In this document: positions 20,366 to 32,861 of the stretch, one piece after another | Numbering within the stretch: position 1 is the stretch's first letter | Layout: each line of letters opens with the position of its first letter | Assembly (NCBI GenBank): GCA_023014365.1 | Contig: JAEBUN010000014.1 | Coordinates: forward strand, 682,001-746,000 | Reading direction: 5' to 3' | From: Lepiota brunneoincarnata | Taxonomy: Eukaryota; Basidiomycota; Agaricomycetes; Agaricales; Agaricaceae | DNA length: 64,000 nucleotides | Program-made: the position numbers and the translations under genes | Notes under the pieces: model-generated | Seen by the model: the letters and a program-made list of their open reading frames with translations, nothing else | Told to the model about the DNA's origin: nothing | Databases searched by the model: none

Positions 20366-20833
20366 TACAACGGATTACAAACAGATTACGAATGGAATGG
20401 AAACCGGTACAGGTATGGAGACCGATAACGTATCTTGACTATGGACGGGAAATGGAGACTGGAGCTAGAGACACTGAGGGTCAGGTGACCACGGCACGTG
20501 TGGAGGTGGTCGCGTGATTGGGGCAGTGGGTTGCAGTCGGAGTAAGTTGGGGCCGAGTCGGAGGGCAGAGGGTTGTTGTGTGGAGCACACATGGAATCGA
20601 GAAGCCAAAGTTTAAGTGATTAGACTCTGAGTTGGCATGGATATGACAAGTTCCATACCAACAGTGGCAATGAAGAGGTGTTCTGGGAGTACTGTGATCA
20701 TGTTTTGATCTTCTAGGTTGGCTTTGGCAACAAAGAAGTTACATATCTGGAAGCATGGTGATGTCTTCATTATTGTTATCCTTGTCAGGGATGTGGTCTG
20801 GATGTCTTGATAGGGCATCTGGTGCATTGTTTT

Positions 20834-23800
20834 GGGGATATTTGTCATGATTGGAATGGAAGTTTGAGGTTCTTGGCTTCTAGCCATACTTTCTGAAGTG
20901 TTTCAAGGGGTTTGGCAGTTCTTCTGCTTCTTTGTTTCATAATATCAGCAGCTATTTGATGGGCAGCATGTGCTTCTTTTCAGGCATTGTCTAGAAGTCT
21001 GATGCAATCATCTACTGATGGAAAGTTTGATGTTTCCATGATGGTGGGGATTGCCGGAGGGTTGTATCCCATGATGAGTTTGAAAGGGGATTTTTGGTTC
21101 TTGGCATGTGTTTTGGAGTTGTGGGAGAATTCAAGGATTGGGAGTGTTTCTGACCATTCATGAGGGTTTCTGGTGCAGTAGATGGATAGATAGGTTTCTA
21201 TCTCTTGGTTGTATCATTTGGTAGTTCTGTCTGTTTGTGGACAATAGGTGGTGGAGAAGGCTTGTTTGATGTTTTAGTTGTTTTGCCAGTTGCCTGAGGG
21301 ATTGGGTGGCAAATCTAGGGTCTCTGTCTGATATGATTTTGTCAGGGAGACTGTATCTTGTGAATACTTTTTCAATGAGAAGTCTTCTGATGTTGTTAGC
21401 TGTGGCATTTTCTGATGTAGGGATGAAAATTACCTCCTTCATAAGGCTGTAGTCCACCATGGACAATATGGCATTGTTTCCCATGGATGGCGGGAGACTG
21501 GTGATTAGATCCCAAGAGATCTGGCTAAATGGGTGTAGTGAGGATGCTGGTTGAATTGGTTGAATTGGAGCATGGTCCAGTCATTGAATGATTTTGTGTT
21601 GCTGACACTCTGGACAGCCTTTGATGTAGTTCTCTATGAATGTTGACATTTCTGGCCAATATACTTCTTTCTTGGCAAGGTGGTATGTTTTTCCTGTTCT
21701 CCAGGGTGGCCACATGTAGGGTGGTTGTGGTATCTTGTGATGACATCATGACTGAGTTGGAGGTCTTCTGGAATGATGACATGTTCTTGGAATGTGAAGA
21801 GTGGACCATTTGGGGTTGGGACTGTTCTGAAGTCTTTATTGGTGGCATTAGGATGGGATTCCTTCAGGAGTTTGAACACTTTGGTGGTTCTAGCATCATA
21901 TTTGGGTGACTCTGTTATTCTTTCTTGGAGTTCCATATCGACAGTGGCAATAAAGAGGTGTTCTGGGAGTACTGTGATCATGTTCTGATCTTCTAAGTCG
22001 ATTGTGGCGACAAAGAGGTTATCTGGAAGCATGGTAACATCTTCATTATTGTTGTCCTCATCAGGGATGTGATCTGGACGTCTTGATAGAGTGTCTGGTA
22101 CTGGGATCTTTGATCCTGGGACATGTTCCAGTTTGAAGTTGTAGTTGGTGAGGGTCTGGACCCATCATGCTTGTTGGCGGTTGATTTTCTGGGGTTTACA
22201 CCAGTATGTGAGGTTTTGGTGATCCATTCTGATATGGATGGTATGGGGGCTGCCAAGGAAGGTAGTGGTGCCATTCTTCAAGGGCTTGGATAATAGCTAG
22301 GAGCTCCCTGTCATAGATGTTGTAGTTGTGTTCTGCTGGTCCAAACTTCTTTGAATAGAATGATATGGGTTTCGATATTCTGTTGATATTGTGTTGATAT
22401 AGGACAGCTCCTGATGTGAATTTGGAAGTGTTGGCTTCTATTTTGAAGGGTTTTGTGGAGTCAGGCATGAGGAGTACTGGTTCCTTTAGGAATTTGTTCT
22501 TGAGTGTTTCAAACACTTTTTGTTGTTCTTCTTTCCATTCAAATTTGTTTGATTTGGATAGGAGTTGGTTAAGGGGTTTGGTATGGTGGGAGTAACTACA
22601 GATGAACTTCCAATAGAAGTTGCAGAATCCGATGAATTTCTGAATGTGTCGGACTTTTTTTGGCACTGGCCAGTCTTCTATTCCCTTGAGTTTTCCAGGG
22701 TCCATTTTAATTTCGTCTGGTATGATGATCATGCCAAGGTATTCAAGTCATTGTTTGTTGAACTTGCATTTCTCTGTTTTGAGGTAAAGGTTGTTTTCCT
22801 GCAGGATTTGCAGTACTTTTTCCATAAGTCAATCAGTTTCTTCCTGGGTTTTACTATAGATCAGGATATCATCCATATAGATGATGATTCCTCCTTTCTC
22901 CATAATTTTGGAGAATAGTGTGTCCATCATGTGTTGGAACATTGTGGGACTGTTGCAAAGTCCAAAAAACATCACAGTTGGTTCAAAAAGACCCATAGGA
23001 GTCTTGAATGCTGCTTTCCATTGATCACCATCTTTGATTCTGACATTATTGTATCCTAGGTGGATGTCAAGCTTAGTGAAGTACTTAGCTCCTTTGAGTT
23101 TGTCCATAATTAAGGAAATTATGGGGATTGGGTATGTGTTTTTGATGGTATGATTGTTAAGATAATGATAGTTTTGGCAGGGTCAAAGGTCTCCTCCTTT
23201 CTTGGCAACAAAGAAGAATGGTGATGCCATAGGGGATTTTGAGGGGTGGATGTACCCTTTTCAGAGGTTTTTGTCTATGAATTCTTTTAGTGCTTTTTCT
23301 TTGGCAGGTGCCACTTGATAAGGTTTCATTGATTTTGCTTCAAATGTCGGTTTTAGTTTGATTTCATGACCAAACATTCTTGATGGTGGGAATCATTTGG
23401 AGGCTTTCTTGTTGAATATTTTAGCCCATCAGGCAAATCTCTGAGGAATCTCAGGTGGTTCCTTGTTTGATTCCAGTTGTTTTTCTTTTTGGTTTGCCAA
23501 TTTTGTTGGGTTGTGTTGTTCATTGTGGCATGTATTGCTTTGGCATTTACTTCTAATGGGGTTAGAAGCATCAGGTTCACTTCTCTTTCTAAAGAGAAGG
23601 TGTCAAGGTCAACACTTGAAAGATCAATGTATTCTTCTGGGTTATCTTCAGGTTGAGAGGTTTTTCCTGCCATTATGTCCATGGTGATGGAGTTGAGTTT
23701 GACTGGTCATCAAAGGGTTCTGAGCAGTTTGGAAAAGTCTTGGTGATTGATTTGAGGTTTCCAAGAGAATGTCTTGGTTTTCCAGTTGATGTTGGGGTTG

Positions 23801-24529
23801 TATTGTTCCAACCAGGGAAATCCAATGATGAGATCTTTTTCACCAGTGTTTGTGACATATGCTTCTAGTGTGCAATCTCTTCTATCAATGATGGTTCTGA
23901 TTTTGATATATTCATGGATCTTGCCATGTTGATTGTCAGTTCCATCAACGTTGCTGAGAGGAATTGGTTGGTCCAGCCATTTGGTTTGATAACCATGTTG
24001 TTCAACGACTTTGTGGGAGATAAAGTTCCCTTGAGCTCCTGAGTCTATCAGGGTAGTGATAGCCACAGGTTTTGATGTCTGTTCACTCCAAATCTTGATG
24101 GGTAGGAAAAGGGATTGTTTATTTGGGGAAAGTCATAATTGTACTGAGTTTATCAAGAAATTGTTTTTCTGGGAGTGAGAATATGTAATGTCCTTCTGAG
24201 TTCTGGAATGTGCAGGGGCACATCGATTGACAGTGTTCCTTTTTAAAAATCCTGGAATGGACACATCTCTGGATCTTCAGCTAGTGCAGAGTGGAGTTCT
24301 TGTTGTAATTCGGGGTCAAGTTCATCAACCATTTGGCACATTTGAGATGTGACTTCTTCAATGGCAAGGGAATACTTGTGTTGTTGGGGTTTAAAGCTGG
24401 GGTTAGGCTTATTTCCTTGAAAAGGAGGGCAGTTTGGGTTTTGGCTGGGCATGGTGGATTGGTATGCATCCCTGGGAAGCATCTAGCAGGTGGTGGATGT
24501 GGGCATTTATTGACCCAATTATGGATGAT
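20834..24529 (-). mobile_element. decayed Ty3 copy 2, minus: gag 3' end, protease, RT, RNase H, integrase
   Basis: Minus-strand pol of the element-1 family, heavily CpG-depleted. Protease LIDSGAQGNFI is at about 24040 and uninterrupted, so this copy predates the solo LTR seen in element 1. The [10 protein letters not shown] block is near 22875. At the RNase H codon where element 1 has TGA this copy has CAA. Integrase is cut at about 20834. The gag knuckle end (24240-24529) stops where the plus copy 3 begins. Its 5' portion lies at 29116-30729. Confidence 0.85.
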
Positions 24530-26019
24530 ATCCTAATCTACAGTAAAACCCAGGAAGAAACCAACTGACTTATGGAAAAGGTACTGCAAATCCTGCAGGA
24601 AAACAACCTCTACCTCAAAACAGAGAAATGCAAGTTCAACAAACAATGACTTGAATATCTCGGCATGATCATCATGCCAGACAAAATAAAAATGGACCCT
24701 GGAAAACTCAAAGGAATAGAAGACTGACCAGTACCAAAAACAGTCCAACACATTCACAAATTCATTGGATTCTGTAACTTCTATTGGAAATTCATCTGCA
24801 GCTACTCCCACCATACCAAACCCCTTAACCAACTCTTATCCAAATCAACCAAATTTGAATGGAAAGAAGAACAACAAAAAGTGTTCAAAACACTCAAAAA
24901 CAAATTATTAAAAGAACTGGTACTCCTCATGCCCAACTCCACAAAACCCTTCAAAATAGAAGCCAATGCTTTCAAATTCACATCAGGAGCTGTCCTATAC
25001 CAACACAACATCAATGGAATACAGAAACCTGTATCATTCTATTCAAAGATGTTCAGACCAGCAGAACACAATTACAATATCTATGACAGGGAACTCCTTG
25101 CTATTATCTGAGCCCTTGAAGAATGGCACCACTACCTTCTTGGCAGCCCCCATACCATCCATATCAGAACATATCACCAAAACCTCACATACTGGCATAA
25201 ACCCCAGAAAATCAACTGCCAACAAGCACAATGGGTCCAGATCCTCACCGACTACAACTTCAAATTAGAACACATCCCAGAATCAAAGATCCCTGCACCA
25301 GACACTCTATCAAGATGTCCAGATCACATCCCTGATGAGGATAACAATAACAAAGACATTACCATGCTTCCAGACAACCTCTTTGTCACTGCAGCCAACT
25401 TGGAAGATCAAAACTTGATCACAGTACTCCCAGAACACCTCTTTATCACCACCATCGATATGGAACTCCAAGAAAGAATAATGGAATCACCCAAATACAA
25501 TGCTAGAACCACTGAAGCATTCAAACTCCTGAAAGAATCCCATCCTAATACTGCCAATAAAGACTTCAGAACAGTCCTGACCCCAAATGGTTCACTCCTC
25601 ATGTTCCAAGAACATGTCATCATTCCAGAAGACCTCCAACTCAGACACAATGTCATTGCAAGATACCATGACCACCCTACATGTGGCCACCCTGGAGAAC
25701 AGGAGATATACCACCTTGCAAAAAAAGAAGTATATTGGCCAGGGATGTCAATATTCATAAAGAATTACATCAAAGGCTGTCCAGAGTGTCAGCAACACAA
25801 AATCATCTGACAACTGGATCACACTCTGATTCAACCTATCCAACCAGCATCTTTATTATGCCCATTCAGTCAGATCTCTTGGAATCTAATCACTGGCCTT
25901 CTGCCATCCATGGGGAACAATGCCATATTGTCTGTGGTGGACCACAGCCTTATGAAGGGGGTAATTTTCATCCCTACATCAGAAAATGCCACAGCTGATG
26001 ACATCAGAAGACTTCTTAT

Positions 26020-26358
26020 CTGACGCCACTTATGCCCTTGATGTTGCTGTGGACATGGCAACCCTCTCATTATCTGCATCCAATAATCCCCCAGCAGCAG
26101 GTGACCAGGGCCACAACATCCTTGCAGAATCTCCTCAATCAGTTGCAAGTGGCAGCAGCCTTGATTCCAGTGTCCTCGCCAATGCCACCACTGCCCTTCA
26201 CAATGTTACCACATGTGAGTTGATGGGTCTAAGATGAGGCAAGATAAGCATGGACCCATTTTGCCTGAGCTCAAATTGCAACGCACACCACAACTCAGTA
26301 AGCGAATGTGCCATCCACTGCCATGTGGATTCTGCCTCTGCATTCTGGGCCACCGTAT
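26020..26358. mobile_element. 339-bp insertion in the integrase of copy 3
   Basis: Other copies read CTTCTTATTGAGAAAG here. In copy 3 the sequence CTTCTTAT is separated from TATTGAGAAAG by about 336 bp, so TAT appears duplicated. The insert has no clear terminal inverted repeats and retains some CpG (CTGACGCC, CACCG). It encodes nothing recognisable in any frame. It may be a small non-autonomous DNA transposon or a filler fragment. Confidence 0.5.
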
Positions 26359-27319
26359 TGAGAAAGTATTCACAAGATGTGGTCTCCCTGACAAAATCAT
26401 ATCAGACAGAGACCCTAGATTTGCTGCCCAATCCCTCAGACAACTAGCAAAACAACTAAACATTAAACAAGCCTTCTCCACTGCCTATCACCCACAAACA
26501 GATGGAACAACCGAATTATACAACCAAGAGATAGAAACCTACCTATCCATATATTGCTCCAGAAACCCTCATGAATGGTCAGAAACACTCCCAATCCTTG
26601 AATTCTCCCACAACTCCAAGACACATGCCAAAAATCAGAAATTCCCATTTGAACTCATCATGGATACAACCCTCCAGAAATCCCCACCATCATGGAAACA
26701 TCAAACTTCCCATCAGGAGATGATTGCATCAGACTTCTATATGACACCTGAAAAGAAGCACATGCCACTCACCAAATAGCTGCTGACATTGTGAAACAAA
26801 GAAGCAGAAGAACTGCCAAACCCCTTGGAACATGTCAGAAAGTATGGTTAGAAGCCAAAAACCTCAAACTTCCATTCCAATCACAAAAAAATCCCCAAAA
26901 TGACTAGGATCATTCATCATTAAAGAAGTCCTGTCACCAATGACATACAAACTTCAACTTCCAATCAAATGGAAGATACACCCAGTATTCCATTGAAACC
27001 TTCTCACCCCATTCAACAAAACAGAAGCATACAGATCTTATCCAACACCACCACCACCTGACATCATCAACAAAGAAGAATATGAAATTGAAACTATTCT
27101 CAATCACTGCAGATATTGCAGAAAACTCCAATACTACAGCAAATGGAAAGGATACTCCCACATGGAGAACAAATGGATCACTGATGAAACACTTTGTACA
27201 AATGCCAAAGAATACCTAACTGAGTATAAAGAAGCCTATGGAATTCCCCAGAAAGATTGGAAACCCACCAGAACCTATCAGAAATGACTTTGCTCCCACA
27301 CCAAAACAACTTAAAAATG

Positions 27320-28284
27320 CCCATGAACCTCAACCTCACTCATCCCCAAATACTCCCCCCTTTTCCACAACACCTTCCCCTACTTCCTCATCATCTTCAA
27401 TTATCATCATCAATGACCAGGACATTGAACATACAGCAGTTCAAACAACTCCCATTCCAGCCCCATCTCCCCACACCCCCTCTCACACCTTTGCTGCTGC
27501 CTACACCTCTGATAGAGATGAGACCCCCAACCCCAATGCCACCCCAGAACCCACAGCTGCCCCAGCCACCTCCCTTAGATTCCACTGAGCTGGAGTACAA
27601 CCACAGAGATCAGATCACCCTTCTAATGGAGATCTGCATGAGGCTGCCACCAGCTGAACCTTTATTAATAGATTGGAACAATCTCCAATTTCAAAATATG
27701 ACCAACAACTCTGGGCCAACTACACCCACCACATACAACAGACTAAGGCTCTCACTGCTGCATATGATATGCAACAAGCCTGGGCAGAATCACTTAAGGA
27801 ACTACTCAGAACACAATCAAGCCTCATGTCCAAGGCGTCAAAGAATATACCCAAATGAGATGAGGTACATCCCTCAAAGCCCCCCACCACAACTGCCCCC
27901 TCCACTGCCATGGCTACTCCTGCCCCTATCCCCACCACCACTCCCAATAAGGGAAAGAAACCCACCAATCCCAGAAACCCATTCAGACATCTCACCCTCA
28001 CCAGAAACACCACCCACACTGTCACCAATAACAACATCCCAGTTCAGAACTCCCCCAATCCCATTTATGCACGAACCAACCCCAGAACCACTGACAGATT
28101 AGTCTGTATTCAATACAGACACACTGGACATTGGGCTATGGACTGCCCACAATTTGCCTGTCTTAGATGCAAGCAATATGCTCCAGGACACTACTCATAT
28201 GACTGTATCAAATATAGATGCCTCCATTGCACCGTCTTCCAACTGCACCACAAATGGACCAAGTGTCCAGCTCAAAAGACTTGA
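27320..28284 (+). pseudogene. third gene of Ty3 copy 3, frame A remnant (zinc knuckles)
   Basis: The counterpart of 13319-14443: Pro/Thr-rich start, helical middle, then knuckles YRHTGHWAMDC (first Cys pair altered, CIQY), CLRCKQYAPGHYSYDC and CLHCTVFQLHHKWTKC. Stops at 27586-27588 and 27856-27858 break it. The overlapping frame B (27257-28102) stays open for 281 codons. It therefore allows a direct comparison of which frame is under constraint. Confidence 0.7.
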
Positions 28285-28722
28285 CACACCCCCTACTCCA
28301 GAAATACAACAACCCAACCCTCGATGACCCCCATGACTCATAATTGATACATTGACTTCACCAATGATGACTACTACAAGGAATGTTACAATGAGGTCAC
28401 CAAATCAAATATCACAGGAGAACCATGCAGTGCCTTCTGAAGAAAGCCAAACTATCCCACCAGAAGAAAGAATAGAAAGTCCCCATTTCAGATGACTTCT
28501 CTATGACATCTTTTACCCAGGACAACCCCCATCCCCAGAAACCACCACCACACTTGACCTTCACAGAACCCCTACACCCAGTTTCTCTCCTGTTATTCCC
28601 CCTTGACCAGACTCCACTGAATACCCCCAAATCAAATACTATGAACCCTACTACCTTGCTGAATATCTGGAAGAAGGAAACTAACAAGTTGTGATGGAAA
28701 ACAACTCTCAAAACAGACCTAA

Positions 28723-29115
28723 TGTTATCAGAATTCTATATCAGAAGGACAGTTATGTTTAGTTTACTCTCTCATGTCAAATATCACTATGAAACAATCA
28801 GTAGTGTACATCAGAAGGACTTTATTTAGCTTATGCCTTATTGTCTTATCTCTGACTTGTAATTACTCAGGTCCATCCACTTATAGTAGGAACATAGCCA
28901 CACTTAGTATTATATAAGGATACAGTACATTACTATGTATCCTTATCTTAGTGTTATACAGTTCTTGCCTCCTATCCCTCTTTGCCCATAAACTGGCTGG
29001 ACTTATAGTGCTCCATCATCTCCAAGTCACGCCTAGTAGGACAAGACTAAGTCTGTATAGACATCTTGCCTCAAATGCTGTGCTACTCAAGAGCGAACCC
29101 CTAACCCAGGTAATA
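28723..29115 (+). repeat. 3' LTR of Ty3 copy 3 (family 1)
   Basis: 393 bp, TGTTATCAG...AGGTAATA; the terminal CA has decayed to TA. It is colinear with the element-1 LTR, with CpG losses. It abuts the gag of minus copy 2 at 29116. Confidence 0.85.
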
Positions 29116-30343
29116 AGTTCTGAGACAAGCGGTGAAGTTGTCCCATGTTTCCATAGCTATGGGTTGTCTCACTTGGGTTTGGGCATTCCTCTCATGGAGG
29201 TATTGTCTGGCCCAGGCTCAGGCATCTCCTGATTGCATTGTTGATAGAACAAATAATGTTCTAGCAAGGTTGGTGTTGTAGGTGGTTGCATTAGCAAGCA
29301 TGTAGACATCACATTGGAAGATCCAATCTTTGAATAATCTTCTGGTTCCATCAAAGGCAATGGGTTTGAGAAGTCCTAATTCTTTTGGGGTTTGTGCAGT
29401 GGCCATTTGTAATTGTCCAGGGGGTGGCAGTGGTGGTGGTGCTGGAGGTTGCAGCAGTTGTATGGGAGGTGCCAGTAGGGCTAAAGGTTGTGTGGGTGTG
29501 GGTAATGTGGGTGGTTGTGGATCAGGTTCTGATTTGTTGTCATCTGTAATATAGACATCTGAGTCATTATCTTCTGGTATTTGTTGTCCTGTGCTGCATT
29601 CAACAAAGGCTTCATGTCTTGCAGGGAGGTTTTCTTCAGAGCCTCTGAGTTCTCTTGGTTGTTGTACAGCATGTTAGAGTCTATTGAGTTTGTGGGTAGT
29701 GAGTTAGTTTGCGATAATCTTGCATTTTTCTTGTTCTTTGCATTGTCTTTGTCTTTCAGCTAATGCAGCAGAGACACTTGATGATGTTGATGCATGTGGA
29801 GTGGGTGAATCAAATGGAGATGGAGGATAAAATAGTGATGGCATTTGTGTGGGTGTGGGATTTCTTCCTGGATCAGGGTTCTGTATTCCTGGTTCTAAGA
29901 TTCTGCTTCTCAATTTGGGAGGAGGAGGTGATGGAGTTTCTCAGGCTGAGAACTTCTTGGGAGGTGTGGTGATGGTTGTCTAGCAATTGATTATCACTAG
30001 AAGGATGAAAAATTGGGTGGTGATGATGGATATTCCTGAATACAGGTTCCACAATCTGATGATGCAGCAGTGACAGGGGCATGTAATGCATTCAAGTTCT
30101 AAGGTGATTATTTTGTAGGCAATGAGGGTGGTGGTGGAGGTGAAGACAAAGATGAGTAAGTAAGCCAGATCTTCTGGCAGGGAGAGGTTCAGAGATGTAG
30201 TGATAGCTACACAGAGAGGTGGTTTTCTTTCACACATTGTGTTGGATGACCAGAGTACCTCAACACATTCAGTATGTTGGTAGAGCAGAGCAGAGCAGAG
30301 TAGAGGGTGAGCAAGAGATAAGCAGCAGAGTATCTTAGTGTTT
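29116..30343 (-). pseudogene. gag 5' part and leader of Ty3 copy 2, minus
   Basis: Minus-strand leader (membrane-like frame 29980-30237, TAG conserved), then gag N-terminal and core regions (ELGLLKPIAFDGTRRLF near 29370) down to 29116, where it is cut. Frameshifts and stops are present. 30331-30342 is the intact self-primer binding site. Confidence 0.8.
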
Positions 30344-30729
30344 TGTTACCTGGGTTAGGGGTTCACTCTTGAGTAGCACAGAGTTTGACACAGGATGTCT
30401 ATCCAAACTTGTTCCTGTCCTACTAAGCATGACTTGGAGATGACAGAGTACTATATGTCCAGCTGGTTTAAGGGCAAAGAGGTATAGGAGGCAAGAACTG
30501 TATAACACTAAGATAAGGATACATAATGATGTACTGTATCCTTATATACTCCTAGGTGTGGCTATGATCCTACTATAATGGTCCAGACCAGAGTAATTAT
30601 GAGTCAGAGATAAGAGAGTGAGTCATAAACTAAGTATAGTCCTTCTGATGTACACTACTGATTGTTTCATAGTGACATGGGAATTCAAGCTAAATATAAC
30701 TGTCCTTCTGATATGGATTTCTGATAACA
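30344..30729 (-). repeat. 5' LTR of Ty3 copy 2 (family 1), minus
   Basis: 386 bp, the same length as the element-1 LTR, with CpG losses. The transcript-start segment complementary to the primer site is preserved at 30504-30514. Confidence 0.9.
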
Positions 30730-32860
30730 CCTGTGCCAAGCCTGAGGGCAATGGCTGTCTGGCAGATGTACAGTTTGGCCTTTTGGGAGGCATCTGGAAT
30801 GCCAAACTAGAGAAGTGACCCCCCACTTGACTCCTCAACTCCTCAATCCCCAAAAACCCTGCACCTTACTACACTTCACTAATTCCCAAACCCGATCTTG
30901 TTTTACATCCTCCAGTGACAGGGCCCAGAAAAGATATGTGTCAGGATTCCCTCTGGAGCCACAGAAATTAAACCTACTCACTTGCAAGGGTTTGTGCTAG
31001 TGTTTCAAGTGATCTATCCCTCATGTGATGAGGCCACCTTGTATTAGCAATGTAACCTGGAATCTGACAACTACAATGTTGCTAAGAAATGCTACAGCTC
31101 AAAGTCAGTGAGTAGACTAGATAGCTATTCTTAACCTTCATTGTGGAAAGTGAATGCTTTGTCAATATCATAATTGAATGAAGTATCAGAAAATGCATCA
31201 TCTGCCAGTTGGAGGACAACTGGGGTATGAACTGTAGCCCACCACTGACAAACCCTCTCAACACAGGCATGTCAGGCAGCCACTTGGGCACTGAAGAGCA
31301 TATTTGAGCAAGCTGAATGGCAGTAAGAACTGAATATCCACACTACCTTGCAGGAGTCACTAATACTCCAGGTTCCATTCCATTTGATGCATCTTCACCA
31401 GGGGTGGACATTGTGTGTTCTTCAGAGTCAGGTTTAGTACCATTGTTGGGCAATACAGGCATTTGGAATGGAGTTAAGAGCATATCCAACCAATGGTGGA
31501 TTCTCTCCAAGTCCACAGGCTGGCTGCTGCCTACCAACTCTCAAGTGATTGATGATATGGTTGTAGCATTATAATAAGGCAATGAAATAGGTATGTACAC
31601 ACCTGGCAGGGCCTTTGATTCCTCTGAGGCCTAAGTTATCATTGCCCTTATTCACCCTTGATGGTAGTTCCTCCACTAAGTCAGCACCAAATGAGGCAAA
31701 AGCAGAATTGGCATCATGTTTAAATGAAGAGCAACCAGAAGAGCTACTGAGGACAGATGAAGTAGTGAGCAGCCTCAAAAGATCAGACATCTTTAAGTGG
31801 TGAGTGGAGAGTGGGTTGAAGATGGTGGAGACAAAGTAAGGTGATAGCCATATCAGTTGCAAGTATTTCCTACCTTATTGAGCACATCACTGCTGGAAAC
31901 ACTCTACCTGGACTTAGCCAATGCAACATTCATTACCTTCACCATTGCCTGCTTGCCAGCAACACTCTAACACCCAAACCACTGACATCAATAAAGTGGC
32001 AGGTGCATTCTGGACCACCCCCCCCCACTTGAATTTGCTGCAGGAGACCAGGCCCTTCTCAATGGTGAGGCCTCTACTTATGTTAGCCCCAGCAGAGTAC
32101 CATTACCTGACCCCCTATGCTGGGAAAAGTTCATGGTCAACAAGTTCTAAAAAAAATACAACAGCTCTCTCCTTACAGAACAAGCCTAGCTTGTTGTACC
32201 TTCAGCACACCCAGTTTGTGCGACTTTGGCATTGTCTGACAAAGCACACTAGACCTTCAGCCTGTGTGTCAGAACAATGGGAATAACTGCTGACATAATT
32301 AAAAAAAGCTGACCAATTCTGACTAATCCTGACTAATCCTGACTAAGCTTACAAATCATACAAATGGGCTTCACTTATGGTAGCCTGCCATTCCTTATAG
32401 ATACTGGGCCCAAATGATATCCCCAACTACAATTACAGCTTGAACTTTGTAGGCAACTGCTTGCCATCCTTGTCTTTACTATGCCTAGCTACAAATATTG
32501 ATTTAGATAAATATTTTAGCCAGTCACTGATTCATAAATTTATCCATATACAACTTTCCACCAGTGGCCTGCTCCCACACCCACTTGTGGGCCACTCAAT
32601 CTGTATGCTCTGCCAATTCTGAATTGTTAACATAATCTGCATATTGGACACATTGCTGAATAGAACCTAATTAGCATATAACATCTATTATAGGCACAGA
32701 GACAATAAACCAATCCTATTTCAGTTATTACAACAGATCCTTTTATTGTGACAGACTCAGTTCTAAAACATGTAATGGGTACCAAGTATACAAATGGAAC
32801 TGATTCTTATAACTATTCTTGTGTACCTCCTATCCATAGGACCAATTCTGGTAGGTCTCA
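30730..32860. other. CpG-poor unclassified sequence
   Basis: Old degraded DNA with short frames only. Minus-strand stretches at 31082-31291, 31343-31537 and 31569-31862 look like exons of one decayed gene, since their codon use is protein-like and they follow one another. I recognise no domain. A C-run sits at 32020-32027. No LTR or inverted repeat ends were found here. Confidence 0.4.
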
Positions 32861-32861
32861 G

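Larger units (their letters stand above)
18381..20648 (-). repeat. solo LTR (family 3) with a Tc1-like element inside
   Basis: Same LTR as 9220-9868, in minus orientation, flanked by the 5-bp duplication AGTTC (18376-18380 and 20649-20653). LTR sequence is 18381-18759 plus 20366-20648; the middle is the Tc1-like insertion. CpG is retained in this LTR although the Ty3 copy around it is CpG-poor, so it arrived after most of the decay. Confidence 0.9.
17165..20833 (-). mobile_element. decayed Ty3 copy (copy 4), minus, carrying nested insertions
   Basis: On the minus strand this contains the RNase H end, integrase zinc and core domains and the start of the chromodomain region of the element-1 family. 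CpG is depleted and there are stops, such as TGA at the same integrase codon as element 1. Coordinates 18381-20648 are a later solo LTR. The 3' end is cut at the LINE junction near 17165. At 20833/20834 the sequence jumps from RNase H end to integrase end, marking the junction with copy 2. Confidence 0.8.
24530..29115 (+). mobile_element. decayed Ty3 copy 3, plus: RT to 3' LTR
   Basis: Starts inside the reverse transcriptase at the YMDD region (ATGGATGATATCC) and runs through RNase H, integrase, chromodomain and both frames of the third gene to a 3' LTR at 28723-29115. It is 5'-truncated and lies inside the gag of minus copy 2, from which about 620 bp is missing. TGA occupies the same RNase H codon as in element 1 (25109-25111). 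CpG is nearly absent, but the plus-strand frames are otherwise long, so decay is mostly transitions. Confidence 0.85.
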
